The notes: generated by a model from the sequence alone, not told the origin. DNA of 64,000 nt from Methylobacter psychrophilus (GCF_025583945.1 NZ_JAOEGU010000004.1:1-64000); one strand, 5' to 3'. Counted from the stretch's first letter, positions 17,298 through 27,842 are shown. A program made the numbers and translations.

Positions 17298-17358
17298 TAT
17301 GTTCAGGGATGATAAAAGAATCAATCCAGTTTAAAGTATTTGTATCAAGTAGCCCAAT

Positions 17359-18717
17359 ATGAAATCAGAATTTGACATTTGCATTATCGGCGCAGGTATG
17401 GCGGGCGCCACCATTGCCGCCTATCTTGCCCCCAAAGGCATTAGGATAGCGTTAGTTGATCATTGTTTTAAGGAAAAAAAGCGTATCGTTGGGGAGTTAT
17501 TGCAACCTGGAGCGGTATTGTCGCTTGAGCAAATGGGTCTTGGACATTTGCTGGAGGGGTTTGATGCGCAGTCGGTCGATGGTTATTCATTGCTGCAAGG
17601 TGACGAAAATATTACCATTGCCTACCCCAATCACTATAAAGGCATGGGCTTGCATAACGGCCGGTTTTTGCAGCAAATTAGAGCTTCCGCCATACAAAAT
17701 GAATCGGTTACGCAAATACATGGCAAGGCTTTGCAACTGCTGGAAAATGAACGGCATGAAATTATTGGTGTTAGTTACCGGGAGTCGCTTACGTCTGAGA
17801 TAAAGTCTATTTATGCGCCCTTAACCATTACCAGTGACGGCTTCTTTTCGAATTTTAGAGTCGATCTCAGTAATAATAAAAAAACCGTGACGTCTTACTT
17901 CATCGGTTTGATTTTAAAAGATTGTAAAATGCCTTTTCCAAAGCATGGGCATGTGTTTTTATCAGGACCTACCCCCTTTATTTGTTACCCGATTTCTAAT
18001 TATGAAGTCAGATTGTTAATTGATTTTCCGGGTGATCAACTACCCAGAAAGTTATTATTACAGGCACATTTAGATGCCAACGTAACGCCTTATATTCCGC
18101 AATGCATGCTTAAAAGCTATGAACAAGCGATCCAAGAAGGTGGCTTTAAGGTTATGCCTAATCATTATATGGCGGCCAAGCCGATCATTCGTAAAGGCGC
18201 GGTAATGCTGGGCGATGCGCTTAATATGCGGCACCCCTTAACGGGGGGCGGCTTGACTGCGGTATTTTCGGACATACAAATATTGAGTGCGCATTTGTTG
18301 GTGATGCCTGACTTTAATAATACCGATTTGATTCACGAAAAAATCGAAGCCTATTATCGCGATAGACAGTACGCCAATGCAAATCTTAATGTGCTTGCCA
18401 ATGCGCTATATGGCGTGATGTCAAATGACTTGCTTAAAACGGCGGTATTTAAATATTTGCAATGTGGTGGTGCTAATGCACAAGAGTCGATTGCTATTTT
18501 GGCCGGTTTGAACAGAAACCATTACTCTCTGATTAAACAGTTCTTTTTCCTCGCTGTATTTGGTGCTTATGATTTAGTCCGTGAAAGCATGGCTAATTTA
18601 CCCAAGGCAATAAAGATTTTGTTGGATGCCCTCAGAATAATTAAACCGTTGGCCAAGAACGAGCTTTCGTTTACGGCAATTATTAGGGGTTACTTAAATA
18701 AATCAACGCCGATGTAG
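17359..18717 (+). CDS. Squalene epoxidase (squalene monooxygenase)
   Basis: FAD-dependent monooxygenase that turns squalene into 2,3-oxidosqualene using O2; it is the committed step towards sterols. 452 residues from ATG 17359. The Rossmann FAD site is at the N-terminus (IIGAGMAGATIA, residues 9-20). The family motif GELLQPGAVLSLEQMGLG is near residue 46, and the second FAD motif GDALNMRHPLTGGG is at about 285, with RHPLTGGG typical of squalene epoxidases. A hydrophobic C-terminal region probably binds the membrane. No reductase partner gene is next to it. Last gene of the cluster; I saw no clear terminator after it. Confidence 0.9.
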   Translation: MKSEFDICIIGAGMAGATIAAYLAPKGIRIALVDHCFKEKKRIVGELLQPGAVLSLEQMGLGHLLEGFDAQSVDGYSLLQGDENITIAYPNHYKGMGLHNGRFLQQIRASAIQNESVTQIHGKALQLLENERHEIIGVSYRESLTSEIKSIYAPLTITSDGFFSNFRVDLSNNKKTVTSYFIGLILKDCKMPFPKHGHVFLSGPTPFICYPISNYEVRLLIDFPGDQLPRKLLLQAHLDANVTPYIPQCMLKSYEQAIQEGGFKVMPNHYMAAKPIIRKGAVMLGDALNMRHPLTGGGLTAVFSDIQILSAHLLVMPDFNNTDLIHEKIEAYYRDRQYANANLNVLANALYGVMSNDLLKTAVFKYLQCGGANAQESIAILAGLNRNHYSLIKQFFFLAVFGAYDLVRESMANLPKAIKILLDALRIIKPLAKNELSFTAIIRGYLNKSTPM

Positions 18718-19293
18718 TTTTACTTTTTTATCACAGATAAGTTTCTTGAAAACTGCTGTTTGTCATTAAATATCAACAAAATTTACTGTCAGATAGTAGC
18801 CCCTTCGCAATCGGTTTAAACAGAATCGAAGTTTTTGTACCTCCATTTTTGACGCTGACTATGTTGCCGGGACAGGTGCTTGAGTCAACGAAAAATTGCT
18901 TTAAGCTCATTAAAAACAAAAGAAATTCTTTTGTAATATGGTAGAATTCGGGCTCATCGGAGTGGCTTGACGCTAAAGTTATTACGCTGATATTTTTCTT
19001 TGCTGCGCTATAGTAGCGTTAGTCCTGAAATGATTTGTGTGGTTTAAGTTTTGGCTTGGCACGATAGTTTAAAAGGTGGCGTATAGCGCTCCTTATCAGA
19101 GGAATGGTCATTATATTGTCTAGCTATTGATTAGCTTTTTATTCATCTTCTGCTGCGCTGTATCAACACCTAATATGGCTCACCAAGGCCAGGTTGACTT
19201 AGCTTGGATGGGAATAAAAATGCGCTGTCAAATAGCCGCCTTATTTTAGTGCCGTTCCATAATTTTTCTTTAACATCATATTTTATAATTCTT
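18718..19293. other. 576-bp intergenic region with a 19-bp palindrome
   Basis: No gene seen. At 18916-18934 ACAAAAGAA and TTCTTTTGT form a perfect palindrome around a single A; it may be a transcription-factor site but is AT-rich. The long leader of the phosphofructokinase gene lies here, and the promoter is not resolved. Confidence 0.4.
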
Positions 19294-20523
19294 ATGAACA
19301 AACCCAAAAAAGTCGCAATTCTCACCGCGGGTGGTTTGGCACCCTGCCTAAACTCGGCTATCGGCAGTCTGATTGAGCGTTATACTGAAATCGATCCTTC
19401 TATTGAAATTATTTGTTATCGCAGCGGCTACAAAGGTTTGCTATTGGGCGATTATTATACCGTTACGCCAGCAATACGTGAAAAAGCCGGTCTTTTACAT
19501 GGTTTTGGCGGTTCAGTAATCGGTAATAGCCGCGTTAAACTGACTAATATTAAAGACTGCGTAAAACGTGGACTTGTTAAGGAAGGCGAAGATCCACAAA
19601 AAGTAGCCGCAGACCAATTGGTTAAAGATGGTGTTGATATTCTTCATACCATTGGTGGCGATGACACCAATATCGCTGCTGCAGATCTAGCTGCGTTTCT
19701 TGCGCATAATAATTATGGCCTCACGGTTATTGGTTTGCCAAAAACAGTTGATAATGATGTCTTTCCCATCAAACAATCATTGGGTGCCTGGACCGCAGCA
19801 GAGCAGGGCGCCCGTTACTTTTGGAACGTGGTTGCCGAAAACAATGCCAATCCCCGTATGCTGATTGTTCATGAAGTGATGGGGCGCAGTTGCGGTTGGC
19901 TGACTGCCGCCACTACCCAAGAATATCGTAAGCTGCTTGATAATGCTGAATGGTTGCCAGAACTTGGGCTTGATCGCAATGCGTTTGAAGTTCATGGCAT
20001 ATTTATTCCTGAAATGGCTATTGATATTGCCGCCGAAGCCAAGCGTCTTCGCGCTGTCATGGATAAATTCGACTGCGTAAACATCTTTGTTTCTGAAGGT
20101 GCTGGCGTAGAATCTATTGTTGCTGAAATGGAAGCCAAAGGTCAGGAAGTGCCGCGCGATGCTTTTGGGCATGTTAAACTTGATGCGGTTAATCCCGGTA
20201 AATGGTTTGGTGAGCAGTTTGCGGAAATGCTCGGTGCAGAAAAAACATTGATTCAAAAATCCGGCTATTTCGCCAGAGCTTCCGCTTCAAATATTGAAGA
20301 TATCAAGTTGATTAAGTCTTGCGCTGATCTGGCTGTTGAATGTGCTTTCCGTGGTGAATCGGGCTTGATAGGTCATGATGAAGATCGTGGCGATGAACTG
20401 CGTGCGATTGAATTTCCTCGAATTAAAGGCGGTAAGCCTTTTGATCTTGATACACCTTGGTTCAATGAAACGCTTGTTGAAATTGGTCAAGCCAAGGGTG
20501 CCAAGGTTGAAGTAGGCCACTAA
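19294..20523 (+). CDS. Pyrophosphate-dependent 6-phosphofructokinase
   Basis: Interconverts fructose 6-phosphate and fructose 1,6-bisphosphate using PPi. 409 residues from ATG 19294; the frame is open to TTG 19204, but that would add about 30 residues before the conserved opening KKVAILTAGGLAPCLNSAI. The loop GGDDTN at 121-126 has Asp124 where ATP-dependent enzymes have Gly, and PKTVDND has Lys149 or Lys150 at the matching site; both are hallmarks of PPi enzymes. The catalytic motif TVDND and the MGRxxGW motif (MGRSCGW) are present. In methanotrophs this enzyme serves the ribulose monophosphate cycle and glycolysis reversibly. No pyrophosphatase gene is adjacent. A hairpin follows the stop. 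Confidence 0.9.
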   Translation: MNKPKKVAILTAGGLAPCLNSAIGSLIERYTEIDPSIEIICYRSGYKGLLLGDYYTVTPAIREKAGLLHGFGGSVIGNSRVKLTNIKDCVKRGLVKEGEDPQKVAADQLVKDGVDILHTIGGDDTNIAAADLAAFLAHNNYGLTVIGLPKTVDNDVFPIKQSLGAWTAAEQGARYFWNVVAENNANPRMLIVHEVMGRSCGWLTAATTQEYRKLLDNAEWLPELGLDRNAFEVHGIFIPEMAIDIAAEAKRLRAVMDKFDCVNIFVSEGAGVESIVAEMEAKGQEVPRDAFGHVKLDAVNPGKWFGEQFAEMLGAEKTLIQKSGYFARASASNIEDIKLIKSCADLAVECAFRGESGLIGHDEDRGDELRAIEFPRIKGGKPFDLDTPWFNETLVEIGQAKGAKVEVGH

Positions 20524-20529
20524 GCTATT

Positions 20530-20563
20530 GGAGAGAGTAAAGGAAGAGCCGTTTATTCTCTCC
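20530..20563 (+). terminator. Hairpin after phosphofructokinase gene
   Basis: Arms 20530-20541 and 20552-20563 (GGAGAGAGTAAA / TTTATTCTCTCC) pair at 11 of 12 positions plus a wobble around a 10-base loop. No U-run follows, so it may be a processing or pausing structure rather than a terminator. Confidence 0.4.
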
Positions 20564-20624
20564 AAATCCTCATGATTGAGGTATTGGGTTTAAAATAAAA
20601 AGTATTTAACAACTCTGGAATCTT

Positions 20625-22955
20625 ATGGCTACCTGGCTGGAAACATGTCAACAACAACTTGCGCGGTTAGAAATAACCTCTGTGCTGGCGGACAAATTGG
20701 TGACGCTTTGTAATAAAACAGGCGAAGATATTGCGCCCGAGCTTGTGCAAAAACTTAATGCCGAGCATGAGCGCTTAAATCGGCAGTTGGAGCGCTTACA
20801 TGCCAACCGTTTTGAGGTCGCTGTTATTGGTCTGGAAAAAGCAGGTAAGAGTGCGTTGCTGAATGCCTGGTTAGGACAAGAAATTCTACCGTCTGCCCGC
20901 GAAAGGTGCACCTTCACCAGTACTGAAATCTGGTCGGCACAGACCGAACAGGACCAACTCCTGTCAATTCAATACTACAGTAAAGAAGAGATAAAGAAAC
21001 TTCAGCAGCAAAGGCAAGAGGCGCTGGATGGCACACTGGGTGACAAGGAAAGGAAGGAAATACAAGAGGATTTTGATGATACTGAAAAAAATCTGCATGC
21101 TATTTACGAGTTTACCAAGCAAAAAAACGGCTTTAGCCAAAGTTTTATAGATATTAGTGAAATTAATGAGCAACTACAGTCGGCGATTTTTAAAAACCGC
21201 GCACAGTCTTTAGCCATTAAACGAATTCAACTTAAAACCGTCCGCTTGAGAAGTGATAGGGATATTATTTTTCATGATGTTCCCGGTTTTAATTCAGGTA
21301 TTCTGATGCATTCCGAACAAGCGATTGACCGGTTGAAGGGTTGTGATGCCATCATTTATGCAAAAGAAATGAAGCAACCTTCAATTACCGGGCCGGAAAA
21401 AGAAATATTAAACATTGCTGATTCTGAAGATCCCAGCATTAAAGTGTCCGACAAAATTTTTGTGGTGCTTACGCAAGCGGATGCTTTGGATGATCCGATT
21501 GATTTTAAGGAAACTCTGGAAAAACACAGAAATTACTGGCCGACTGTTCCCGAGCGACGCATGATACCTGTTTGCGCCCGTGCTCATCTGGTTGAGTTTG
21601 GTATACCTTCAGAAGATACTTTGAGGCGTACTAAAAGCGCAGACGATAAACTCAAATTAAAAAAACTGGGTATCAATGATGGCATGCTGCTATTAAAAGA
21701 TACCGTCAATCATTATATCGACCATGAACGGGCAGAGGTTTTGCAAAGGCGTTGTGATGCTCTGGTTAGCAATATTCGCTTGTATGCCGGTGATATTTTG
21801 CTAAAACTTGAGCCTGTCTATGCTGCCATAGCCGATGGTGAGGTAGAAGAGGATGACCTGCTGGGTAAAGAGTTTAATCAATGGTGGGGACGCGAATGGC
21901 AACGTATCAAAAAAGACTTTGATGTCTGGTATGCGGAAAGTATTCAAGGCCGTAAGGAAGCCGATGCCTTGGGTGCAGAGCATCAGGAGTTGGCGACATT
22001 ACATGCGGCTTATGATGAAAAAATTGATGCTTTGCTGTCCAATCTCACTACCGGTCAAACGGATGAGTTAAAGCGTATTTATACTGCAGGCCGAACGATT
22101 TCGATGCCTGATCCGCGCGAAGGTAATTATAAAATTCGCGAAGAATTATTTAGGGAAATTCAGCAGAAATTTGAAACCGAGTTGACTGATCAATTAGCCC
22201 AATCCTTGCAAGTATTGATTGATCAAATCGTCCAAAAAACCCAAGCACTGCTTTGGCAAACTGAAGATGTACGTAAAGCTTTATTAAATTCTGATGAAAC
22301 TATTGAGCAAGCCCGTATCCGACATGGCTTTCAAGTGTTGTTTTTACGTTTTGGCCGGGTTGCTGTTGAAGCTTTTATAGCCAAGCCTTTACAGGCACGT
22401 GAACGCTTATTGGATGAACGATCAGCCGAGATTAAGACTTTGGAAGCCTTTTATCAGGGTATTGATATGAACAAACAGGATGTTACCCATTATTTACGGT
22501 ATGGCTTATGGGCAGATAAAACGCCCGTTCAGCCAGTGGTTGGAAAAGCGGTTAAAACCGCTCTTAAAGCAGCGCTTAGTCAGGATATGGCCAACTTATC
22601 GTCTAATGATTCGGAAGAACAAGAAAAATTACCCGAGCCCAATAATTTTGAGCAGGTTGTTGAAGAAATTAATAGCGATTTAGCCGCTTTAAAAGATTAT
22701 CTGAAAAATAGTGTATTTTATGCAGCAGGTTTTGTGACTTATTGTAATCAGGAATTGGAGCGGATTCGTAATCGCTTTAAAGAGATGGAAGATAATGACC
22801 GGCAATGGATAGGTCTTATTCGCACAGCAGTTAAGTACGAAAGAAACCCCAATATTCCTTATAATATCGCTCATACCCGACGTGACTTCCGTTTGCGCCG
22901 TGAAATAGCCATGGAGCTTAAAGAAGTCAGAGAAAGCTATACCCAAGTGTATTAG
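20625..22955 (+). CDS. Dynamin-like GTPase
   Basis: 776 residues from ATG 20625. G domain: P-loop GLEKAGKS at 69-76, a switch-I type Thr-rich stretch (CTFTSTEIW), G3 motif DVPG at 218-221 and a G4-like TQAD at 283-286. The first 65 residues are helical, with a Leu/Arg-rich heptad-like pattern. The C-terminal 400 residues are helical with no single obvious membrane helix; a stalk region is likely. Bacterial dynamin-like proteins bend or fuse membranes or protect them under stress; some take part in phage defence. This one stands as a single protein (many bacterial pairs are tandem). It is 102 bp downstream of the phosphofructokinase gene. Role not determined. Confidence 0.75.
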   Translation: MATWLETCQQQLARLEITSVLADKLVTLCNKTGEDIAPELVQKLNAEHERLNRQLERLHANRFEVAVIGLEKAGKSALLNAWLGQEILPSARERCTFTSTEIWSAQTEQDQLLSIQYYSKEEIKKLQQQRQEALDGTLGDKERKEIQEDFDDTEKNLHAIYEFTKQKNGFSQSFIDISEINEQLQSAIFKNRAQSLAIKRIQLKTVRLRSDRDIIFHDVPGFNSGILMHSEQAIDRLKGCDAIIYAKEMKQPSITGPEKEILNIADSEDPSIKVSDKIFVVLTQADALDDPIDFKETLEKHRNYWPTVPERRMIPVCARAHLVEFGIPSEDTLRRTKSADDKLKLKKLGINDGMLLLKDTVNHYIDHERAEVLQRRCDALVSNIRLYAGDILLKLEPVYAAIADGEVEEDDLLGKEFNQWWGREWQRIKKDFDVWYAESIQGRKEADALGAEHQELATLHAAYDEKIDALLSNLTTGQTDELKRIYTAGRTISMPDPREGNYKIREELFREIQQKFETELTDQLAQSLQVLIDQIVQKTQALLWQTEDVRKALLNSDETIEQARIRHGFQVLFLRFGRVAVEAFIAKPLQARERLLDERSAEIKTLEAFYQGIDMNKQDVTHYLRYGLWADKTPVQPVVGKAVKTALKAALSQDMANLSSNDSEEQEKLPEPNNFEQVVEEINSDLAALKDYLKNSVFYAAGFVTYCNQELERIRNRFKEMEDNDRQWIGLIRTAVKYERNPNIPYNIAHTRRDFRLRREIAMELKEVRESYTQVY

Positions 22956-23011
22956 TTGTTGAGTAAAGCTTTTTTCTCCATCAGATCGTAGTATTCAGTT
23001 TTCCTCCTTGA

Positions 23012-23053
23012 AAAAAGGTTAGGGAGATTTTTAAATAAATCCTCTAACCTTTT
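23012..23053 (+). terminator. Terminator-like hairpin after the dynamin-like gene
   Basis: Inverted repeat AAAGGTTAG / CTAACCTTT flanks an AT-rich part that also partly pairs; the right arm ends in TTTTA. Position and orientation fit the end of the GTPase transcript. Confidence 0.5.
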
Positions 23054-23082
23054 ACTTATCCCTGATCAGTTCAAAAAATAAA

Positions 23083-23125
23083 AGTGGTTGAAATGAACCG
23101 GTCGGCATGGTTTATTTCAACCACT
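23083..23125. terminator. 17-bp stem hairpin, probably bidirectional terminator
   Basis: Arms 23083-23099 (AGTGGTTGAAATGAACC) and 23109-23125 pair over 17 bases with one G-U or mismatch and a 9-base loop. A T-run (TTTTTT at about 23138) follows a short distance on. It lies between convincing genes on opposite strands. Confidence 0.5.
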
Positions 23126-23321
23126 GACTTTACCTTAGCTTTTTTAAATCCTCTTTGATATTATTATCTTGTTGATTTTTAACGATCTATTTGATTTAAT
23201 CGCCTTGGCATGAAAATGGCTTAACCTTTAGTAAGTTCTTTTAAAGGACTGCCTTCATTATTGAGTAATTCTGATGAAGCAATGCACAAGAGTTTATATT
23301 AACAATAGGAGCGTCATTATT

Positions 23322-23411
23322 ATGATAATAGATATTTTTCTTACCGGTGTTTTTGGCGTAGCTGTGGCTTACGCTTATGTTTTTATTAAAAAGATAAATA
23401 CCAGTAGCTAA
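23322..23411 (+). CDS. 29-residue membrane peptide
   Basis: ATG 23322 follows a Shine-Dalgarno TAGGAG with about ten bases between. The peptide is MIIDIF then a hydrophobic LTGVFGVAVAYAYVFI helix, closed by basic KK and a short polar end: a typical single-helix small membrane protein with the positive end likely inside. It is isolated, with strong hairpins on both sides (23083-23125 and 23428-23455), as for an independent short transcript. It resembles KdpF-like peptides only in size; no kdp genes are nearby. I cannot prove it is translated. Confidence 0.45.
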   Translation: MIIDIFLTGVFGVAVAYAYVFIKKINTSS

Positions 23412-23427
23412 AAATACTTAAAATGAG

Positions 23428-23455
23428 CTGGCACTAATTTTTAAATTAGTGCCAG
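23428..23455 (+). terminator. Perfect 13-bp hairpin after the small peptide gene
   Basis: CTGGCACTAATTT (23428-23440), two bases, then its exact reverse complement (23443-23455). It starts 16 bases after the stop of the small peptide. There is no U-tail, so termination strength is uncertain. Confidence 0.5.
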
Positions 23456-23624
23456 GCAAGGCTTTAAAGTTAAATAAGTCAGAGTAAGGCCGGTTCTCTC
23501 CCTATCACTTGGGCTGGCTTATTCTGATCTATATGGCAGTTAAGATACGATCAAATTGCAGTCCTAAGCCTCGAATCATGTCAACAATGAGTTTCCATCA
23601 TCGGCCAAGAAGTAGCGTAAATAT

Positions 23625-24344
23625 TTAGTCGGATAAATAATATTCCACAGTGGATACAATGCGTATTTTTTTGATATGTGGATTATTTTTATCACGTGGA
23701 TTTATCTCAAATTGTCCTTGGGATGCCTGTTTGATTTTACCCAGTTTACTGTTTGAATCCTGGGCAAATTTTAAGGCTACTTCGCGTGCCTTGGTAGTCG
23801 CTTCTTGAATCATTTCGGGTTTTATTTTATTTAAACCGGTAAAAATATATTCGTTCTGGTTTTGGTAATCGCCAGCAGTAAAGGCGATGCCTTGTTTGCC
23901 GAGTTCCGCCAGTTCAGTCATTACTTTACGAACCAGATCGACTTTTGATGAATAGACTGTGACCGTTTGAATGGCTGTATAGCGAAAGTCAGCTTTGCTG
24001 GCATCATTATACTGTTGAGCTGATTTATCGGTAATAGACGGCGTTGAGACCGTTATTTCAGCGCTATCAATACCTTTGGTAACAAGAAAATCCCTGATTT
24101 TTGTAGTACTGTCTTCAATGGACGAATATAGGTCGCCAAGCTCATTGCTGGCCTTAGTGAATACAATCGGCCAGATAACTATATCGGCTGGCAATTCCCG
24201 TTCAGACAAGCCTTTAACGGTTACACTACGCTCATATTCTTTGTAGGTAATTGCGGCACCAGAGAGCAGATATCCAAGTACGCTTAGCCCCAGAAATATG
24301 GATACGCCCAATAAAAATGCACTGACAGTATTTTCTTGTTTCAT
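23625..24344 (-). CDS. SIMPL-domain (DUF541) membrane-anchored protein
   Basis: From ATG 24344, preceded by CGGGAG, the product is 239 residues. The frame is open for 42 more codons upstream, but the ribosome site and the membrane anchor favour this start. A single anchor helix (SAFLLGVSIFLGLSVLGYLL) lies near the N-terminus. The SIMPL/DUF541 domain follows, with the opening YERSVTVKGLSERELPADIVIWP and later ATTKAREVALKFAQDS. Related proteins (YggE, BP26) sit in the periplasm; their exact role is not settled, and oxidative-stress links have been reported. It lies downstream of ilvC beyond a strong terminator and so is separately expressed. Confidence 0.8.
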   Translation of the reverse strand: MKQENTVSAFLLGVSIFLGLSVLGYLLSGAAITYKEYERSVTVKGLSERELPADIVIWPIVFTKASNELGDLYSSIEDSTTKIRDFLVTKGIDSAEITVSTPSITDKSAQQYNDASKADFRYTAIQTVTVYSSKVDLVRKVMTELAELGKQGIAFTAGDYQNQNEYIFTGLNKIKPEMIQEATTKAREVALKFAQDSNSKLGKIKQASQGQFEINPRDKNNPHIKKIRIVSTVEYYLSD

Positions 24345-24456
24345 GGTTTTCTCCCGTCCACAATGAGTGGTCTTAAGTTTTATATCGGGTTTAAATTTTG
24401 CCGTCCATGCGAGGCTTTGTCCAGCTAAAATTAGGGTATTGATAATAAAAAAGTAA

Positions 24457-24487
24457 AAAAAACCCGTCATAAATGACGGGCTTTTTT
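24457..24487. terminator. Bidirectional intrinsic terminator (ilvC end)
   Basis: CCCGTCAT (24463-24470) and ATGACGGG (24473-24480) form the stem, with A-runs on the left and T-runs on the right, so it has a U-tail in both directions. It lies 26 bases beyond the ilvC stop and ends the ilvBHC transcript. Confidence 0.85.
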
Positions 24488-24512
24488 AAAGCGTTACGAC
24501 CAACAGTAATGT

Positions 24513-25589
<1,077 letters not shown>

Positions 25590-25613
25590 TTAACCTTGCA
25601 ACTTTTACTTAAG

Positions 25614-26105
25614 TTATAAATGTAGGCCTTTCTCGCCTCTGGAAATGCCTGTTGGTCCTGATCTAACGGCTTCAATAATGCAGTCAGGATTTATCGCGGC
25701 AATAAAGGCATCAAGTTTTTCTGAAGTGCCGGTCATTTCAATAATATAAGTTGTAGGCGTGACATCAATAATCTTGCCCCGAAATATATCTGACAAGCTT
25801 CTGATTTCATGACGCATTTCGCCCGTGGTTTTTACTTTAACCATCATCAGTTCACGTTCAATATGAAATGATTCGGCTAAATCAATTAATTTAACTACAT
25901 CAATCAATTTATTAAGTTGTTTGGTAATTTGCTCAATGATTTCTTCACTGCCACGGGTAACTACTGTCATTCTTGACAAGGTTGGATCTTCGGTTGGGGC
26001 TACGGTGAGTGACTCAATGTTGTAGCCGCGCGCCGAAAATAAACCCGCTACGCGAGATAATGCGCCGGATTCATTTTCCATTAGAACAGAAATAATATGT
26101 CTCAT
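25614..26105 (-). CDS. ilvH: Acetolactate synthase regulatory (small) subunit
   Basis: 163 residues from ATG 26105, placed directly against the ilvB stop with no gap, so the two are probably translationally coupled for 1:1 assembly. The ACT domain is at residues about 4-75 (ISVLMENESGALSRVAGLFSARGYNI), the part that binds valine for feedback inhibition and raises the activity of the large subunit. The C-terminal domain (about 80-163) completes the family length. Confidence 0.96.
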   Translation of the reverse strand: MRHIISVLMENESGALSRVAGLFSARGYNIESLTVAPTEDPTLSRMTVVTRGSEEIIEQITKQLNKLIDVVKLIDLAESFHIERELMMVKVKTTGEMRHEIRSLSDIFRGKIIDVTPTTYIIEMTGTSEKLDAFIAAINPDCIIEAVRSGPTGISRGEKGLHL

Positions 26106-27842
26106 TTAAGCCAATTCCCTATCTGTCGATGTGCCTGTAGCGACTCTTAATTTCATTTCATGATGACCTTTGCCCGCTTCAATCATTGGGTAAACATTTT
26201 CGGTTTGATCAGTCATTACGTCCAAAAATACAGTACGATCTTTCATGGCGAAAGCGGCTTCCAGAGCAGGTCTGACTTCTTCGGGCTTGGTTATACGCAT
26301 ACCGACATGGCCATAGGCTTCTGCCAATTTAACAAATTCCGGAATAGTATCCATATAGGAGTGCGAATAACGGCTTTGGTAAGAAAATTCCTGCCACTGC
26401 CTGACCATGCCCATATAGCGATTGTTCAGGTTAATAATTTTAATCGGCGTGTTATATTGCAAGGCGGTTGATAATTCCTGTATGCACATTTGGATACTGG
26501 CATCGCCGGTAACGCAAGCCACATTTTCGTCAGGAAATGCCAATTTAACACCGATAGCTGCCGGCAAGCCAAAGCCCATCGTACCAAGGCCACCTGAATT
26601 TATCCAGCGACGCGGCTTGTCAAAAGGATAGTATTGCGCGACCCACATTTGATGCTGACCGACATCTGACGTCACATAGGCATCGCCTTTGGTGACTTCA
26701 TGCAATTGTTCAATAACATATTGCGGTTTAATCAACGGACTTTGACGATCATATTCGAGGCAGTTAACGGATTGCCATTGCCTGATTTGGTTCCACCAAA
26801 GTTCCAGTGCTTTTGCATCTGGCTGCTTTTGGCTTTCCTTAATTATTTCAAGCATTTGCTCCAATACCGGTTTAACATCGCCGACAATGGGAATATCTAC
26901 TTTAACGGTTTTGGAAATAGAGGCCGGATCAACATCAATATGAATAATCTTGGCATACGGACAAAATAAATCCAGTTTGCCGGTAACACGATCATCAAAA
27001 CGTGCGCCGATAGCAATAATCACATCGCTTTCGTGCATCGCCATATTGGCTTCATAAGTGCCGTGCATGCCCAACATACCGATAAATTGCTTGTCAGTGG
27101 CCGGATATGCACCCAATCCCATTAAGGTATTGGTAATGGGATAGCCCAGTGTGTGAGCAAACTGAATCAATTCCTTACTTGCCTCACCTAAAACGACACC
27201 GCCACCTGAATAAATGATGGGCTTGTGTGCGCTTAACAATAAATCAACTGCCTTTCTGATCTGTCCCTTATGACCGGTAACTACCGGATTGTAAGAGCGG
27301 ATAGAAACCTTTTCAGGGTATTTATAAGGTACTTTAATTTGTGGAGCAGTTATATCTTTGGGCACATCAATAACGACAGGCCCAGGTCGTCCTGTGGTCG
27401 CCACATAAAATGCTTTTTTAATGGTTTCTGCTAATTTGGTGACATCTTTGACCAAAAAATTATGTTTAACACAGGGTCGGGTAATACCAATCATATCGAC
27501 TTCCTGGAAAGCATCGCTACCAATGACGGGCAGAGATACTTGACCGGAAATGATTACCATGGGAATTGAATCCATATAAGCGGTAGCAATGCCGGTTACC
27601 GCATTGGTGGCGCCAGGACCTGAAGTGACCAATACCACTCCAGGTTTTCCGGTTGCCCGGGCATAACCATCAGCGGCATGGGTTGCACCTTGTTCATGGC
27701 GAACCAGGATGTGTTTGAGTTCATCTTGCTGGAATAGGGCATCATACAGATGCAATACTGCTCCGCCAGGATAGCCAAAAATATATTCTACGCCCTCGTC
27801 GACAAGACTTTGAACCAGGATTTGTGCACCACTTAGCTCCAC
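26106..27842 (-). CDS. ilvB: Acetolactate synthase catalytic (large) subunit
   Basis: Thiamine diphosphate enzyme that joins two pyruvates (or pyruvate and 2-oxobutyrate). 578 residues starting at GTG 27842, chosen because GGAGGTG stands about eight bases upstream and the sequence then opens with the family start [16 protein letters not shown]. The catalytic Glu is in [15 protein letters not shown] (about residue 50). The ThDP/Mg motif is [19 protein letters not shown], and the FAD region is in the middle domain. No leader peptide rich in Leu/Val/Ile codons was seen in the 255-bp gap upstream, so attenuation of the enteric kind is not evident. Confidence 0.97.
   Translation of the reverse strand: MELSGAQILVQSLVDEGVEYIFGYPGGAVLHLYDALFQQDELKHILVRHEQGATHAADGYARATGKPGVVLVTSGPGATNAVTGIATAYMDSIPMVIISGQVSLPVIGSDAFQEVDMIGITRPCVKHNFLVKDVTKLAETIKKAFYVATTGRPGPVVIDVPKDITAPQIKVPYKYPEKVSIRSYNPVVTGHKGQIRKAVDLLLSAHKPIIYSGGGVVLGEASKELIQFAHTLGYPITNTLMGLGAYPATDKQFIGMLGMHGTYEANMAMHESDVIIAIGARFDDRVTGKLDLFCPYAKIIHIDVDPASISKTVKVDIPIVGDVKPVLEQMLEIIKESQKQPDAKALELWWNQIRQWQSVNCLEYDRQSPLIKPQYVIEQLHEVTKGDAYVTSDVGQHQMWVAQYYPFDKPRRWINSGGLGTMGFGLPAAIGVKLAFPDENVACVTGDASIQMCIQELSTALQYNTPIKIINLNNRYMGMVRQWQEFSYQSRYSHSYMDTIPEFVKLAEAYGHVGMRITKPEEVRPALEAAFAMKDRTVFLDVMTDQTENVYPMIEAGKGHHEMKLRVATGTSTDRELA

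Noticed and set aside
23322-23411. KdpF
   Set aside because: Only the size and single helix are similar; the sequence does not match and no kdpABC genes are present.
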